From NCBI GenBank assembly GCA_022448315.1, contig JAKVCA010000027.1, positions 47,130-111,129 of the forward strand: 64,000 nucleotides of DNA, given 5' to 3'. The notes beneath the pieces were generated by a model, which had not been told where the DNA came from, did not search any database, and saw only the letters and a list, made by a program, of their open reading frames with translations. The number at the start of each line of letters is the position of its first letter. The stretch's first letter is position 1. This document shows, piece after piece, positions 8,190-17,003 of this stretch. A program made the translations under genes and the position numbers. The stretch is from Pirellulaceae bacterium (GTDB taxonomy: Bacteria > Planctomycetota > Planctomycetia > Pirellulales > Pirellulaceae).

Positions 8190-10247
8190 TTACCGCTCCG
8201 GATGTTGAACAAGGTGAGGGAACTTCTGTTGTAAAATGTCTCGATAGGCTTCGAGGGTCATGAGAAGCTCTTGAGGTGAGTTTTCAATCGTCAGTTCGGT
8301 CACTTCCGCCAGGCAAGCCAAGGCATCTGGAAGATCGAAAGTCCGTCTGACATTAGGCAGGGTTGGCCCCTCACGGTGGGTTGAGGGAGGGGCAGAGAGT
8401 TCGAACCGCTGCACTTCTGCCCCCATCAGCACTGCGTAAGCGGCCAGCACGCCCATCTCACCCACCCCGTGAATCTGAACGGGGATCTTCGAGTTGCGAT
8501 TGGCTGAATCGCGATCCTTTTGGTACCAAAGCAATGATTGATTAATGTCCCAAGCCTGTCCCGTTCCGAGAGTTTCTCCAAGCAGATAGAGCTTGCGTCG
8601 CCATTGAGTCCGTTGTCGTGAATCTTCAGGTCCTTTCAACCTCCCCGTGCCTCGAGGGCTGATTGTCAGAATCTCTTTCGTTCTGGTCCAACTGGACCGC
8701 ACTCCAATCTGTTGGAGCAGGCTTTCGAGGCTTTTAGCCGATTCACCGTGTCCACTCAGCCACGATTTGAATTGCTGATGTTGAGCCGTGTCCAGAACAC
8801 ATACCAATGTCGAACGGACGTCGTCGGGGGGAACGAGCCTAAAGCGATGCAGTTCAATTTCGAGGGAAGGTTGTGTCTCAAGATGGTAAAGCTCGTGAGA
8901 AAAAGGTGTTGTACTGGCATTCATTTCACGCGCCTGGGGCATCCTTTGGCTTACGGGCCAGCTCGAGAATGTGGCGAGCTCCAACTGACGCGTCCACGTA
9001 TTTCTGGTTGCTGCCCAGTCCAGTGCAGAGTCCGGTGGGTTTGGGGAAGGGGAGGTGGGTACAAACGATTCGTCAACGGTCGTGTTGATCTGGTCGTCAG
9101 GTAGTCGATTAAAAACTTTGAGTTCCTCTGGTTCGAAAAGTGGAACAGCGGGGGACTCAATCAACGGATCCTCGCCCTTAAGATGTCGATTAAACCAACG
9201 CAGTGCGCTGACCCTGAGCTCTTGTGTGTCTTGATGCGGCCCGGGCGTAATATTCAATCCCAGGTGATCTCGCCTGCCAAGTTGATCGTAGACCTGTTGG
9301 GTCGCCCAGTAAGTTCGCTGCACGCCATCCAAAGGGAAGATAGGATCTTGATCCGTATTGGAAATCATGAGGGGCCGAGGCGCGACCATTTGCGCGACCC
9401 GCGGATAATCCCAAGCAAATTGATTCACAAAGTACATGCAATCGCAGTGGCCGGAAACGCAGTCGTCAATGACGTGGTTTCTTAAGTCGGTGATGCCCGC
9501 CACCGGGACGGCTACAGAAATGCGAGGGTCCAACGCAGCAATCCACCAACTGTAGGCCCCTCCGCCGCTTCGGCCGGTGCAGCCGATCCTTGACACATCG
9601 ACCTCTGTTCGGGTTTCCAGATAGTCGAGCGCTCGTATGCAATTCCAGGCTTCGACTCCTGCCGAAGTGTAGCCGCGATTGATCCACCACCATCGGTCAT
9701 AGCGATACGTACCATGGTGGATGCCTTCGATCTCACCAAGTTGTAGCGAATCGATAATCAGGCAAACGTATCCGTTTTGAGCCAGCCATGCCCCATGATG
9801 CTGGTAATGAACCTTGTTCCCGTAGCTGATTCCATTACGCTTGACGCGCCCGTGCCCACAAAGATAGAGGACCGTTGGCAGTGGCTGCTTGGATTCTTTG
9901 GGCCGATAGAGGTTTGCCGTAACGTATAAGCCGGGGCTCGATTGGAAGTGAAGATTTTCAACAACAACTCCCTCTCGAGTCCTCTTGCCTGTGACTACAG
10001 GCTTGAGTTCACCGCGCTCGGGCAGGGGATTCAGTCCGAGCATATGCAGTAATTCTTGTCGCCATTTCGCCTGAGTCGCAGGCCAATGGGTCATTTGCTC
10101 GTCTGTTGGCGTGCTGCGGCTTTCGATTTCCTTGACCCGGGTTTCAAAGTAATGCTGCCACCGTTGTTTAGGATCCTGGCCGTAGTTTGGCGGGGAGAAG
10201 ATTGATGTGAGTAAAGCGACGCCAGCAATCCATTTCATGTTCTGCAT
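8190..10247 (-). CDS. Secreted alpha/beta-hydrolase (acetyl-xylan-esterase-like) with C-terminal extension
   Basis: About 685 residues. The start at 10247 (MQNMKWIAGVALL) gives a signal peptide ending near NYGQ and has GGAG 5 nt upstream; an upstream GTG at 10286 would hide the signal. The hydrolase domain (about 90-360) shows the oxyanion-hole-type LYLCGHG, the nucleophile elbow G-R-S-G-G-G with Ser227, a likely acid Asp301 (NTDQDP) and His338 (ITPGPHQD). It resembles the planctomycete branch of acetyl xylan esterase/prolyl-oligopeptidase-like enzymes. The last 300 residues form a second, divergent alpha/beta-hydrolase-like region (GTGRLKGPEDSRQR, QIHGVGEMGVLAAYAVLMGAEV) without a clear Ser-elbow. 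It probably cleaves ester bonds of polysaccharides outside the cytoplasm; substrate unproven. Confidence 0.85.
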   Translation of the reverse strand: MQNMKWIAGVALLTSIFSPPNYGQDPKQRWQHYFETRVKEIESRSTPTDEQMTHWPATQAKWRQELLHMLGLNPLPERGELKPVVTGKRTREGVVVENLHFQSSPGLYVTANLYRPKESKQPLPTVLYLCGHGRVKRNGISYGNKVHYQHHGAWLAQNGYVCLIIDSLQLGEIEGIHHGTYRYDRWWWINRGYTSAGVEAWNCIRALDYLETRTEVDVSRIGCTGRSGGGAYSWWIAALDPRISVAVPVAGITDLRNHVIDDCVSGHCDCMYFVNQFAWDYPRVAQMVAPRPLMISNTDQDPIFPLDGVQRTYWATQQVYDQLGRRDHLGLNITPGPHQDTQELRVSALRWFNRHLKGEDPLIESPAVPLFEPEELKVFNRLPDDQINTTVDESFVPTSPSPNPPDSALDWAATRNTWTRQLELATFSSWPVSQRMPQAREMNASTTPFSHELYHLETQPSLEIELHRFRLVPPDDVRSTLVCVLDTAQHQQFKSWLSGHGESAKSLESLLQQIGVRSSWTRTKEILTISPRGTGRLKGPEDSRQRTQWRRKLYLLGETLGTGQAWDINQSLLWYQKDRDSANRNSKIPVQIHGVGEMGVLAAYAVLMGAEVQRFELSAPPSTHREGPTLPNVRRTFDLPDALACLAEVTELTIENSPQELLMTLEAYRDILQQKFPHLVQHPER

Positions 10248-10343
10248 TGCCGCTCCAGAGGAGCTGGGGAAAACAGATTTGGTCACGATGAAGGCTCCCG
10301 AATGGAGGGACGGCGTGATTGGAAAGAAGCGAAAGCCAATCGC

Positions 10344-11909
10344 TCAATTTTGGCGCGGTGTCGGCCCGATCATCTTTCCTCGCAATTCTATTCGATTATA
10401 AAGATCATCCCACTTGATCACTCGCCCGGATGCGACCATCGTTTCACCGGAATGCAGTCCATCCAAGAGTTCGTTGTCGGTTTCAGGAAGCTGAATCGAG
10501 ATTTTCTGATCTGAGTTGCTGAGAGTGCCTGAGACGGTCTGGCCATTTCGGTAATCGGGTTCGTCGAAAACGCCATAGGTGTAAGTCGTGCGAGAGATCT
10601 CCATGACGGCGGTGAAAATCCCTCCTTGATGTTGCTCAATCAACGTATCCCGTTCGTTACTGAAACGATCCGCGGCCGTGAGTTGTTCGATCATTTGCAA
10701 CAGCTCGATGGACGTGGAGGCAGGTGAGGCCGGACTAGGGTCGGTCACCTCTGCCGAAATGATTTGCTCCTTAGATTCCGAGTTTTCTGCTTCAAATTCA
10801 GGCAGCTTGCTCGAGGTCGCGAGTGAGTCGGTCGTCGTTGGGGTTTGATCTGAGGGAGGCGCGGACGCCGATTCTGCCGCCAAAGTGGAATGGTGGGTAT
10901 CCGTCTCAGGTAGGGATTTCGGTTGTTCTAGTCCTGTACGTTTTGGTGAAAGCGCAAACGGACGTGAATCCAACCAGTCCGGCCACTGAGGAATGTCGAG
11001 CCGTGCTTTAATTTCCCAAGCGATTTGATTGTCTTTCAAAGCAACCGAATAAGCGTGGCTCGCCGGAAGTTTGACTTTTTCTGAAAAGTTGACTCGCGAT
11101 CCAGGCTGGAGCTGGAAGTTTTCCAAGAAGACCAGTTTCTCTTCGTGCAATTGATGGGTGTGGGTCGTCTTGTTGGTTCCGGAGCCTGAAACAACAACTT
11201 CCTGTCCGGCGAGTGTGAGTGTGAGGTTGTTGAGCGTGCCAGCGGACCGAGGAGTAAAACTGAGGTGGACCATCAACAATTCTTCCGGACTGGGGTGGCT
11301 TGGTTCAATCTTCAGGTCCACTTTTCCGAGCTTTCGTTCTGCGAGAAAATTTCGAAGGACCAGAAAGCAAAGAAACGCTCCTACGGCCATAAAAATCAGG
11401 CCGAAGCCAAAAAACAGGGTTAACGGAATCCCGACGGCGATGAAGATGGTTCCGGCAATCATCATGATGGCTTGAACCACCATTTGTCCTGTGACGCCCT
11501 GCGGAGTTTCCTCAAGGGCTTCGAGAGGACTCGCGGGGCTTGGAAGTACAATGAATTCTGTTTCGAACTTGGGGTCAATTGCCCAAGCGATGTCGACTCG
11601 TGCCTCGACATAGTGGTCAATGTTGAGATGATGCCCGCGATACGTCCATGGTTTCGTCGCTGCTTCGAACTCAAACGGGAATTCGTATTGCCGGCCCTCT
11701 AGAAGTTCGCCTTCATGGACGTTCAATGTGAAGTACTTACCCGAGGTCAGATTGCCTCGGCCATGGGTCTTCCAGCGTGCAGTGACTCGAACGTTTCGGC
11801 AATTGATCGTCTTGTTGACGGTCAATCGCAATGTCCCTGTCACTTGTTCCCCCGCTTCATAGGCGCGATCGGTACGATCAAAGACAATTTCAAAGTTGCA
11901 TTTTGACAC
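10344..11909 (-). CDS. Arrestin-like beta-sandwich membrane protein
   Basis: 521 residues with an unusual domain order. Residues about 1-125 look like an arrestin N-domain (FEIVFDRTDRAYEAGEQVTGTLRL, ARWKTHGRG, YEFPFEFE, a WTYRG-HLNIDHYVEARVDI strand set). Two adjacent hydrophobic helices (about 145-188) form a membrane hairpin. Residues about 195-310 look like the second arrestin sheet (VDLKIEPSHPSPEELLMVHLSF, FLENFQLQPGS, VKLPASHAYS). A Ser/Thr/Glu/Pro-rich linker (about 320-405) leads to a C-terminal beta-barrel-like domain (about 430-521). The arrestin-like call rests on strand pattern and on the Spo0M/arrestin-C precedent in bacteria; it is inferred, not certain. No binding partner can be named. 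Confidence 0.6.
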   Translation of the reverse strand: MSKCNFEIVFDRTDRAYEAGEQVTGTLRLTVNKTINCRNVRVTARWKTHGRGNLTSGKYFTLNVHEGELLEGRQYEFPFEFEAATKPWTYRGHHLNIDHYVEARVDIAWAIDPKFETEFIVLPSPASPLEALEETPQGVTGQMVVQAIMMIAGTIFIAVGIPLTLFFGFGLIFMAVGAFLCFLVLRNFLAERKLGKVDLKIEPSHPSPEELLMVHLSFTPRSAGTLNNLTLTLAGQEVVVSGSGTNKTTHTHQLHEEKLVFLENFQLQPGSRVNFSEKVKLPASHAYSVALKDNQIAWEIKARLDIPQWPDWLDSRPFALSPKRTGLEQPKSLPETDTHHSTLAAESASAPPSDQTPTTTDSLATSSKLPEFEAENSESKEQIISAEVTDPSPASPASTSIELLQMIEQLTAADRFSNERDTLIEQHQGGIFTAVMEISRTTYTYGVFDEPDYRNGQTVSGTLSNSDQKISIQLPETDNELLDGLHSGETMVASGRVIKWDDLYNRIELRGKMIGPTPRQN

Positions 11910-12122
11910 GATGCGTTTGCCTCCGCCGTTGATGCGTTCAAACAGAGATTTTGTTGAATTGCAAGTTGCCTGACTTGGGCACTTCGCTTCTTTGAATGTC
12001 TGGAGAATCGCCGTTTGAGCCCCAAGTTTGCACTGCGAACCTGAGCCTCGAATTTTTTCGCGAGCAAAAAAACTTTTTTATTCGAACGCTTCGCGTTCTT
12101 TGTTCTAGACTTCCCCATCAGT

Positions 12123-12158
12123 GTGACACAGGTGTGGTGATCTGGCCACAAGTGTCAC
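12123..12158. other. Interrupted 12-bp hairpin upstream of the small secreted protein gene
   Basis: GTGACAC (12123-12129) pairs with GTGTCAC (12152-12158), and inside it TGTGG (12133-12137) pairs with CCACA (12146-12150) around an 8-nt loop. It ends 37 nt before the ATG at 12196. It could be a regulator site on DNA (imperfect palindrome) or a leader hairpin; no T-run follows, so it is not a standard terminator. Confidence 0.35.
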
Positions 12159-12195
12159 CCGTTTTCAACCGTAGGCAGAATAGGGTCGTTTATCC

Positions 12196-12477
12196 ATGTC
12201 TCTCGCAAAATACGTACTTGCCCTTTTGTTCTCGATGTTCCTTCTGTCGTCCACTTACGGCAAAGAACCTTCATGGACGGGCGTGGTTGTCAAGCGAGGC
12301 GAAGACCGTTTGATCACGCAACAGACCCCAATCGAATACCGACCCTACCGACCGTTTCATTTTTACGGAAATACGGTACGACGACTCCATTACCGAGGTG
12401 AGGTACTGCCGCGGCCAAAAGACGCGATTCAGGGAACGGTCGCATTCATCCTTGCGAGACCGATCAATGGAGAGTAG
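12196..12477 (+). CDS. Small secreted protein of unknown function
   Basis: 93 residues. The first 22 (MSLAKYVLALLFSMFLLSSTYG) are a clear signal peptide. The mature part is about 70 residues, basic and aromatic (EYRPYRPFHFYGN), with no cysteine and no known domain. Gene-like features are the signal peptide, a hairpin upstream and a strong terminator downstream. It stands alone between two minus-strand genes. I do not recognise a family; a small envelope protein is the safest description. Confidence 0.65.
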   Translation: MSLAKYVLALLFSMFLLSSTYGKEPSWTGVVVKRGEDRLITQQTPIEYRPYRPFHFYGNTVRRLHYRGEVLPRPKDAIQGTVAFILARPINGE

Positions 12478-12567
12478 CGTTTCCCAGGTTGGGGACTCCA
12501 GGTTCCTTGCGACCAGATGAAGTAAAAAAGCGAATTGACTTCGGACGCACTGATGAAGTTAACTGGT

Positions 12568-12600
12568 AAAAGCACCTACCTTTCAGGAAGGTGCTTTTTT
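12568..12600 (+). terminator. Rho-independent terminator
   Basis: AAAAGCACCT-type stem: AGCACCT (12571-12577) pairs with AGGTGCT (12589-12595), extended by AAA/TTT, with an 11-nt loop and a run of T to 12600. It ends the transcript of the small secreted protein. The A-run on the other side lets it work in reverse as well, for the minus strand. Confidence 0.85.
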
Positions 12601-12689
12601 ATTTGACGCTCACTCGGTCCACGTCGGCGAAGAGATAAGGCAGCTGCTGAAAAACGCAAATCATCCCGGTATGTTACAGCGTTTGCGAC

Positions 12690-13352
12690 TCATCGTGTGG
12701 ATTCTGGGAGGTTTTGAGGCACAAGCAGGAATGCGTCGGGTGTCTGGAGATGCTGAATGCAGTCGTAGAGGTGGCTGAAAATTGACCTGAGGTTTGAGCC
12801 ATAGTCTGACAATAAGGCTTCGGCCTCTTGAATTCGCAAATGCGGGATCCGTCCGTCATTCCGCCGAAATTCTTCGATGCGTTTCTGAGCGATTTCACAA
12901 AGCCAGGTGGCCGTTAGGCGGATTGGGACGTGGATCGTTTTCACTTTAAAACCCGCTCTTTGGATTTCGTGCGAGTAGTCTTGGTGAGTTCCGAGCAGAA
13001 GGGTATTCGCTTTCCGATAAGCTTGACGCCGTTTCGTTCTACCAAGTCTTTGGAATTCATCCAGTATCAGAATCGTATCGTCCGGCACGGTCGTTTTCTC
13101 ATGTTCCTCATAATGGACATAGGACCCGGCCTTGAGTTTCCTCCTAAGAAACAGCAAGTGGGTCGTTTTACCCCGACCCTTTTCCCCAAGAAATTGCAGA
13201 CATGATTTGGGCTGCTTCAAGAAGTCCATCATTTCTTCGCTCCGAAGACATGCGACGCGGATTCGTTCGTCAGTCGAAAGCTCTCCAAAGGGGTTTCGGG
13301 TGAGATTCAGTTGAGAGTAGGGGAGGGCAGGGGGGAGTGGATTTGCGGACAT
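12690..13352 (-). CDS. Small P-loop ATPase
   Basis: About 220 residues. Walker A is G-E-K-G-R-G-K-T-T and Walker B is ILILDEFQ, with hydrophobic strands between, so it is a P-loop NTPase of the AAA/ExeA-like or KAP-like type. NPFGELSTDERIRVACL at the N-terminus resembles the lead-in of ATPases that pair with membrane or secretion partners. Downstream are TLLLGTHQDYS (sensor-like position) and a helical C-terminus rich in Arg. No signal peptide or membrane segment is present. The ATG at 13352 has GGAG 9 nt upstream; ATG at 13367 is also in frame. The client is unknown, and no partner of a recognised system lies next to it. Confidence 0.75.
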   Translation of the reverse strand: MSANPLPPALPYSQLNLTRNPFGELSTDERIRVACLRSEEMMDFLKQPKSCLQFLGEKGRGKTTHLLFLRRKLKAGSYVHYEEHEKTTVPDDTILILDEFQRLGRTKRRQAYRKANTLLLGTHQDYSHEIQRAGFKVKTIHVPIRLTATWLCEIAQKRIEEFRRNDGRIPHLRIQEAEALLSDYGSNLRSIFSHLYDCIQHLQTPDAFLLVPQNLPESTR

Positions 13353-13480
13353 CGGTAATGGCTCCATCCGTGGAGAGAAAAAGACGCGATTGCAGGAGCG
13401 TCAGGCTCTTCCCGACTTCATCAAGAACGAAAAAAGCTCCGCGCATGGCGCGGAGCTTGGAGAGTCTTTTAACTTCAATG

Positions 13481-14812
13481 CTATCGAACTCGGCATTTGA
13501 AGCGAACGATCCCTCCTTGGCCTGACAAAACAGGCGCGACAATTTCCGCCCTGAAAATCTGCGTCCCTTGATTCTGCTCGGTCACAAAAAACTCGGCTTC
13601 GACATTGCATTCTGCCGAACCATCAATGACTTCAAGACGCGGGCTCAGGTGATCGAGCAGCGTTACGTTCCCAACCTTTTCATTACCGACATTATCAAAA
13701 CGCAATGTGAATTCGATGATGTCACCTGGGAGCGCGTCTTTGGCCGATGCGACTTTTACAATACGCAGGTCGGGCTTGCCTTCTGGTTTTTCAACCAACA
13801 CGGTTTCGGCGGCGGGTACGCCGGTTCCGATCGAATCAACTGTTAGATTGTCGATTACCGCCTGAGGCGCCTCGATTCTTCCCCACGACTCCGCAGCACT
13901 CAAACCCTCTGCGAGTCTCGCTTTTTCATCCTGATCGAAAATCCCATGTCGAATGATCGATAGGTCTTCGAAGAGACTGAATCGATTTTTGAAAGCAGAA
14001 CTTGCGACGCGGTTTTCCAGTTCCATGCCTCGCGTGCGTTCCCGGTAGGTGCTCGGCGCCTTTGAGCCAACTTGGCCTCGAGGTTGAAGGTTCTGGAGCG
14101 TGGTTGACGTGATGTCAACTTCCTCGATTTCCACCATCGCAACTTGACTGTCAACACCGGCAAGTTGCTGAACATTGGCGTTTGATGAGATCCCGTAAGT
14201 TTTGCGAACCGAGCCGAACCTCGGCGCGTAAATGCAAACACGATTGCTGGCCTGGATTCGACGTTCGCCGTCTAGGGTATCAAAATGTCCGATCGTATCT
14301 TCAGAATCCAATCCTCGGACGGTCCAATCTTGATCAACCGCTACCCCGATGCCTTCGTCTCCGCCATCGCAGATTAGCTCGTCACCAGGAATGAAATAAC
14401 CTCCGGTGGGGGTTCCGCGTGCGGGAAGCTGATCGGATTCATCCGACGGAGGGTAGCAGTTCGGGTCGTTGTTGGTGAAGCTCGCTGGCAGAACTGTTCC
14501 CGCTTGGTCTCCAATACCATAAGCCGGCTCCGACGAGTTTACGCCGAACAACTCAATGGGGCGACTCAATGGATTGTGTGGTTGGGTGATATGGGGGTGG
14601 GGCGCAGAGGTCGGTTTTGGGACCGCGAAAGCCATATTGGGTTGCGTGACAGGCAAAGTCGGGTGAGCCGGCATTCCGCCGCCTGATAAGGGCTGAGCTG
14701 GAGGCACGACCGCTGCGGTCCAAGGGCTCGAATGGCAACCGGACAATCCGACAGGCAATAGCAACGCCAGGATGGCAAGTCGGAGGGGGTGGATTTTCAG
14801 CATGGCTCTCAT
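13481..14812 (-). CDS. Lipoprotein with C-terminal DUF11-type beta domain
   Basis: 443 residues. The N-terminus ends in the lipobox L-S-G-C (about 23-26), so it is a predicted lipoprotein. A Pro-rich spacer follows. The middle contains VCIYAPRFGSVRKTYGI. The C-terminal 100 residues (KPDLRIVKVASAKDALPGDIIEFTLRF, NVTLLDHLSPRLEVIDGS) match the DUF11/conserved-repeat fold of surface proteins. It is the last gene of a three-gene minus-strand run with the two related secreted proteins upstream (66 nt from the second), suggesting one envelope assembly. Function unknown; a cell-surface or wall structural role is an inference. Confidence 0.8.
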   Translation of the reverse strand: MRAMLKIHPLRLAILALLLPVGLSGCHSSPWTAAVVPPAQPLSGGGMPAHPTLPVTQPNMAFAVPKPTSAPHPHITQPHNPLSRPIELFGVNSSEPAYGIGDQAGTVLPASFTNNDPNCYPPSDESDQLPARGTPTGGYFIPGDELICDGGDEGIGVAVDQDWTVRGLDSEDTIGHFDTLDGERRIQASNRVCIYAPRFGSVRKTYGISSNANVQQLAGVDSQVAMVEIEEVDITSTTLQNLQPRGQVGSKAPSTYRERTRGMELENRVASSAFKNRFSLFEDLSIIRHGIFDQDEKARLAEGLSAAESWGRIEAPQAVIDNLTVDSIGTGVPAAETVLVEKPEGKPDLRIVKVASAKDALPGDIIEFTLRFDNVGNEKVGNVTLLDHLSPRLEVIDGSAECNVEAEFFVTEQNQGTQIFRAEIVAPVLSGQGGIVRFKCRVR

Positions 14813-14877
14813 CCAGTTGAGTTTGCTGGAACTCGGTTCTAGGTGGCAGTCCGGCGATTCCGCGATTGAGGTTGTGA

Positions 14878-15654
14878 CTAGCGAATCGTGCCCCGGTATC
14901 CTGGTGGTGTTTGTTGTGCCGAAGACCGTGGTTTTGTTTCCGTTGTGGGGGACGAAGCTCTGTAGAGCTTCAGGGGTGCCGCTCCCTCGCCAGATTGCCC
15001 ATTCAGCATCTCAGTGGGAACTCGCGAACCGATCCGAACAATAGCCATCGGGCGGCCCAATTTATCGGCAGCGACCAGAGGGTCCTCGCCAGGTCCAACA
15101 TCGACAGCACGCTGTTCTCCCTCGCGTTGCCGTACTGGGAGTGCCAACAATGGATCTTCGAGATAAACCACTCGGACAACGAATTGTCCTTCGATGGCCC
15201 GCTCAAGATCTTCTTGCGTAATGACCACAGGGATCGGATACTTCTGTTCCTGCCCCTGAGGAGGAAATAGACGGTTGATGATTTCAATCGTTGGGTAGAC
15301 TTCAAAACCGGCCTGTCCCGGGATGCGAGTCACTCGAGTTCGGTAGACGCCGCTTACGAGCATGCCCGCGTCGGCTTGATTGGCCTCAAAGGCTTCAAAG
15401 TGATCTTCCGCCCAAAGACTGACTTGGGCACCCTTGGGCACCGTCATGCGTACGGGTTGGAAGTAACCGGCCAGCGGGCCACCCCGAGATAATTGCATCT
15501 GGCCAACCTGACCAGGTGGCAAGTCTGCAAATTGCTGTAGATGCCGATCTCGGGCCTGACCATAACACAACGCGGTCAAATTTTGCGAGGCAAAAAAGAC
15601 CAGGATCGCGCACAAGATTCGCCAGTGGGATTGGCTCGACTCTGCGGGTTGCAT
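14878..15654 (-). CDS. Secreted protein, paralog of the neighbouring lipoprotein
   Basis: 258 residues with a signal peptide (hydrophobic core LCAILVFFASQNLTALCYG). The start at 15654 has GGAGG 9 nt upstream. The body shares its architecture with the next upstream gene: VRMTVPKGAQVSLWAED, GVYRTRVTRIPGQ-GFEVYPTIEIINR, IPVVITQEDLERAIEGQFVVRVVYLEDP, and DVGPGEDPLVAADKLGRPMAIVRIGSR. The same string of motifs appears in the paralog at 15906-17003. I know no functional name; the family seems confined to planctomycete-like envelopes. It lacks the lipobox Cys of its partner, so it is probably soluble or peripherally attached in the periplasm. Confidence 0.78.
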   Translation of the reverse strand: MQPAESSQSHWRILCAILVFFASQNLTALCYGQARDRHLQQFADLPPGQVGQMQLSRGGPLAGYFQPVRMTVPKGAQVSLWAEDHFEAFEANQADAGMLVSGVYRTRVTRIPGQAGFEVYPTIEIINRLFPPQGQEQKYPIPVVITQEDLERAIEGQFVVRVVYLEDPLLALPVRQREGEQRAVDVGPGEDPLVAADKLGRPMAIVRIGSRVPTEMLNGQSGEGAAPLKLYRASSPTTETKPRSSAQQTPPGYRGTIR

Positions 15655-15905
15655 CGGGCAGTGCCTCCGGGCAATTCCAGGGGGTCATTCAGTAAGTCTT
15701 TTTGTTCAGCAAAAGAACTGGGTGAGTCATGGACCCTGACCAGAATGCTCTCCATTGTCTGAACGTTTTCGGTGATGTGCGATTCAAAAAAGCCGCGGGA
15801 GACCCAACGTCTCCGCGCGACTCTTTTCAAGCTTGCGTCAGTCGGTCCAGTTTTTCGGTCGGAACCGCAGCGACCGCCTAACCGACTGTTCGCCTGGGAC
15901 ACAGA

Positions 15906-17003
15906 CTATCGAGGTTCCCCTGGATGTCCTTGAACCATGTCCGCCGGTGGCTGATTGTTGAAGTGCATCGGACGAACGGCCTGCTCCCGGATACGAACGG
16001 TGTCCACAGGACGTGGATAGCTCAAGCCCGGTTGCTGACGAACGTGAATCCCGAGACTTTGCGTCGGCCCTGGGATGTGCATTCGGGTGTGGTTCGTAAT
16101 CTGGTGCTTCTGGAGACCGGCAGGCGATCCCATGGGCAGATGAGGAGGTCCGGGTAGGCCAATGGGAGTTCCCGTGATGGGATGGCCATATTGTGGACCG
16201 GTCACACCTGAAACATAGCTAGGCATCACCCCGCCACCGTTGAATGGGACAGGCGAGAAACCGTTCCCTACCGCAGCGCCTTCAGGGGTATAACCCGCTT
16301 GAACCGCCGCTCCTTCGGCTGTGCCTTCAAGTTCCATGTCTTTGCTTCCGAGGCGAATGATGCTCAGGATCGCACCACGTCGGTCAGCTTCAACGATAGG
16401 GTCAACACCGGGATCGAGGCGAGTGCTCACCAAGGTGTCTACACCGCCGATCGCCAACTCCTGAAATTCGGGGTCAGGAATGTAGATCACCTTCGTGACG
16501 TAATTTCCGGACAGTGCCTGATCGAAGTCTTGCTCGGTGAAGTGGACAGGAATTGGCGTGTGTGCCAAGTAAGCTGCCGTTCTTGCCGTAATGGGAGCGA
16601 CCTCCATCGAGGGATACAATCGCTCATCTTCGCGACCTTCGATACCGGTGACCTTCAAGCGGTAAACGCCGTTTTCCGGGAAGTTCTGAATTCCAGGAAC
16701 CACAAGTGGTTCCGAATCGTAAGCACCTGAGCCGCTGACATCCCAGCGGATTTCCATACCGACCGGTGCTTTGAAGTGCACCTGTGCGGTGGTAGCCGGC
16801 GCCATCTGAGCTCCCGGTGGTGGGACATTTGGAATCACTCCCGGTCCCGGACCACCCATTCCAGGCCCCGGTTGGGCCAGCATTTGTGCTGGTGGCAAAT
16901 TGTGTGCAGCAGACATGCCACCGCTTTGGACAGGAACGGCGCATCCCGAGACCGCAGTGGCCGCAGCAAGCAATAGTGTTCCCAAGGTAAGACGTACGGA
17001 CAT
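15906..17003 (-). CDS. Lipoprotein of unknown function, paralog of the downstream secreted protein
   Basis: About 365 residues from the ATG at 17003, which has GGGGG 7 nt upstream. An earlier ATG at 17042 would bury the signal. The lipobox is V-S-G-C (about residue 21). A Gly/Pro/Met-rich spacer (about 25-70) precedes the conserved core VHFKAPVGMEIRWDVSGSG, GVYRLKVTGIEGRE-ERLYPSMEVAPI, IPVHFTEQDFDQALSGNYVTKVIYIPDP and GVDPIVEADRRGAILSIIRLGSKDME. The core matches the next gene in order and spacing. The C-terminus is Pro/Gly/His-rich and low-complexity. First gene of the three-gene envelope run; its promoter lies in the 310-nt gap upstream. Confidence 0.8.
   Translation of the reverse strand: MSVRLTLGTLLLAAATAVSGCAVPVQSGGMSAAHNLPPAQMLAQPGPGMGGPGPGVIPNVPPPGAQMAPATTAQVHFKAPVGMEIRWDVSGSGAYDSEPLVVPGIQNFPENGVYRLKVTGIEGREDERLYPSMEVAPITARTAAYLAHTPIPVHFTEQDFDQALSGNYVTKVIYIPDPEFQELAIGGVDTLVSTRLDPGVDPIVEADRRGAILSIIRLGSKDMELEGTAEGAAVQAGYTPEGAAVGNGFSPVPFNGGGVMPSYVSGVTGPQYGHPITGTPIGLPGPPHLPMGSPAGLQKHQITNHTRMHIPGPTQSLGIHVRQQPGLSYPRPVDTVRIREQAVRPMHFNNQPPADMVQGHPGEPR

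Noticed and set aside
11840..12151. A 103-residue minus-strand ORF overlapping the arrestin-like gene's start
   Set aside because: Lys/Arg-rich with no similarity, and in a different frame from the well-supported gene.
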